A stretch of 5,644 nucleotides of DNA. It comes from Bacillota bacterium. Lineage in GTDB: Bacteria; Bacillota; Sulfobacillia; RBS10-35. Of the stretch, positions 4,627 through 5,644 are shown piece after piece. The notes under the pieces were generated by a model. The model did not search any database and was not told the origin of the DNA. It saw nothing but the letters and a program-made list of their open reading frames with translations. Location of the stretch: positions 1-5,644 of the forward strand of contig JASBVX010000106.1 of NCBI GenBank assembly GCA_029960865.1. Direction: 5' to 3'. Both the position numbers and the translations under genes were made by a program. Every line of letters begins with the position of its first letter. Positions within the stretch are counted from its first letter, which is position 1.

Positions 4627-5644
4627 ATGGCCCAAAGCGATGCCGCCAAGGCGGGGTTGACAGCCCAAAGGAGTGTTCCTTTGGAGCGCTACCGCAACAT
4701 TGGCATCTCGGCTCATATCGATGCCGGTAAGACCACCACGACGGAGCGCATCCTTTTCTATACCGGCCGGGTGCACAAGATCGGCGAGGTGCACGAAGGT
4801 GCCGCCACCATGGACTGGATGGTCCAGGAGCAGGAGCGGGGCATCACCATCACCTCGGCGGCGACGACAGCTTTCTGGAAAGATCATCGCATCAACATTA
4901 TCGACACGCCCGGGCACGTGGACTTCACCGTTGAAGTGGAGCGATCTCTGCGGGTGCTGGACGGGGCGGTCGGTGTCTTCTGCGCCAAAGGCGGGGTTGA
5001 ACCCCAGTCGGAGACGGTGTGGCGCCAAGCCGACAAGTATCGCGTTCCGCGCATCGCCTACGTGAACAAGATGGACATCGTCGGGGCGGATTTTTATCGC
5101 GCCGTCGGGCAGATGAGAGAGCGGCTCGGGGCAAACGCCGTTCCCATCCAGCTGCCGATCGGGGCGGAAGACACCTTTGAAGGGATCATCGACCTCGTGA
5201 CCATGCAGGCTTACTATTACCTCGACGATCTGGGGACCAGGAGCGAAGCGCGGGAGATCCCCGGGGATTACAAAGATCGCGCCGAGGAATACCGGCAGAA
5301 CCTCCTGGAAGCGGTGGCCGAAGTCGACGAGGACCTGATGATGAAATACCTCGAAGGAGAAGACATTACCCCCGAGGAAATCAAAGCGGCCCTGCGGAAA
5401 GGGACTGTGAGCGGACAGATTGTGCCGGTCCTGTGCGGTTCTTCCTATCGCAACAAAGGGGTCCAATTGCTGCTCGATGCCATCGTCGATTTTCTCCCGT
5501 CACCGGTGGACATTCCGCCGGTTCGCGGCGTGACGCCGGATGGTCAGGAAGTGGAGCGGCACTCCAGGGACGATGAACCGTTCTCGGCGCTGGCGTTCAA
5601 GATCATGAGCGATCCCTATGTTGGAAAGCTCGCGTTCTTCCGGG
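4627..5644 (+). CDS. fusA: translation elongation factor G (N-terminal part, 3' end outside window)
   Basis: EF-G is the GTPase that moves tRNAs and mRNA through the ribosome after peptide bond formation and, with RRF, recycles ribosomes. The window holds the first 339 of roughly 690-700 residues. Visible: G1/P-loop AHIDAGKTTTTE (29-40), G2 RGITI (71-75), G3 DTPGH with catalytic His97 (93-97), and G4 NKMD (147-150). These are followed by the G' insert region (PIQLPIGAEDTFEGIIDLV) and the start of domain II (EPFSALAFKIMSDPYVGKLA). The block CAKGGVEPQSETVWRQADKY is of the kind I associate with Clostridia EF-G. With ATG 4627 the N-terminus (MAQSDAAKAGLTAQRSVPLE) is about a dozen residues longer than in most EF-Gs, where the RNIG motif begins about 12 residues in. 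The frame runs open off the window end with no stop. It is the last visible gene of the str operon; tuf would be expected next. Confidence 0.98.
   Translation, partial: MAQSDAAKAGLTAQRSVPLERYRNIGISAHIDAGKTTTTERILFYTGRVHKIGEVHEGAATMDWMVQEQERGITITSAATTAFWKDHRINIIDTPGHVDFTVEVERSLRVLDGAVGVFCAKGGVEPQSETVWRQADKYRVPRIAYVNKMDIVGADFYRAVGQMRERLGANAVPIQLPIGAEDTFEGIIDLVTMQAYYYLDDLGTRSEAREIPGDYKDRAEEYRQNLLEAVAEVDEDLMMKYLEGEDITPEEIKAALRKGTVSGQIVPVLCGSSYRNKGVQLLLDAIVDFLPSPVDIPPVRGVTPDGQEVERHSRDDEPFSALAFKIMSDPYVGKLAFFR

Noticed and set aside
4072..5466. 464-codon reverse-strand ORF opposite rpsG and fusA
   Set aside because: It spans two certain forward genes and the gap between them, and its product has no family features; a product of codon bias.

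Overview
The window is the junction between the rpoBC operon and the str operon of a GC-rich (about 60% by eye) bacterium. A full-length, L7Ae-family (YbxF-like) gene sits directly before rpsL. This order, rpoC - L7Ae-like - rpsL - rpsG - fusA, is typical of Bacillota. Together with strong AGGAGG-type ribosome binding sites and a Clostridia-style EF-G, it points to a moderately high-GC member of the Clostridia or a relative. The exact genus cannot be read from the sequence.

Layout: (1) the last 260 residues of RNA polymerase beta' (rpoC, to 785), followed by two hairpins, the second a good intrinsic terminator. (2) A 402-base stretch (786-1187) with no intact gene. It holds what looks like the last ~35 codons of an ActP-type sodium/solute (acetate) symporter, decapitated, ending at 1089. 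(3) A complete AMP-forming acetyl-CoA synthetase gene (acs, GTG start at 1188, 681 aa). (4) A 239-base gap with a perfect 12-bp hairpin, an imperfect direct repeat and a T-box-like core sequence. (5) A near-consensus sigma-A promoter whose predicted start point falls on the GTG of the L7Ae-like gene, so that mRNA may be leaderless. (6) rpsL, rpsG and the first 339 codons of fusA, tightly packed, with ribosome binding sites overlapping the preceding stop codons in two cases.

The translation and transcription genes are ordinary and appear intact. The unusual element is the acetate-activation block between rpoC and the str operon. It carries a truncated symporter tail on the left and possible remnants of a regulatory leader on the right, as expected if an actP-acs segment was moved into this conserved junction. 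The str genes then rely on their own promoter at 3438-3466. No obvious sigma-A promoter was found in front of acs, so its expression is an open question. S12 also has valine in place of the nearly invariant Pro91 next to the streptomycin/decoding site. I see no evidence for an undescribed multi-gene system; the points of interest are the rearrangement, its relics and the leaderless promoter arrangement.
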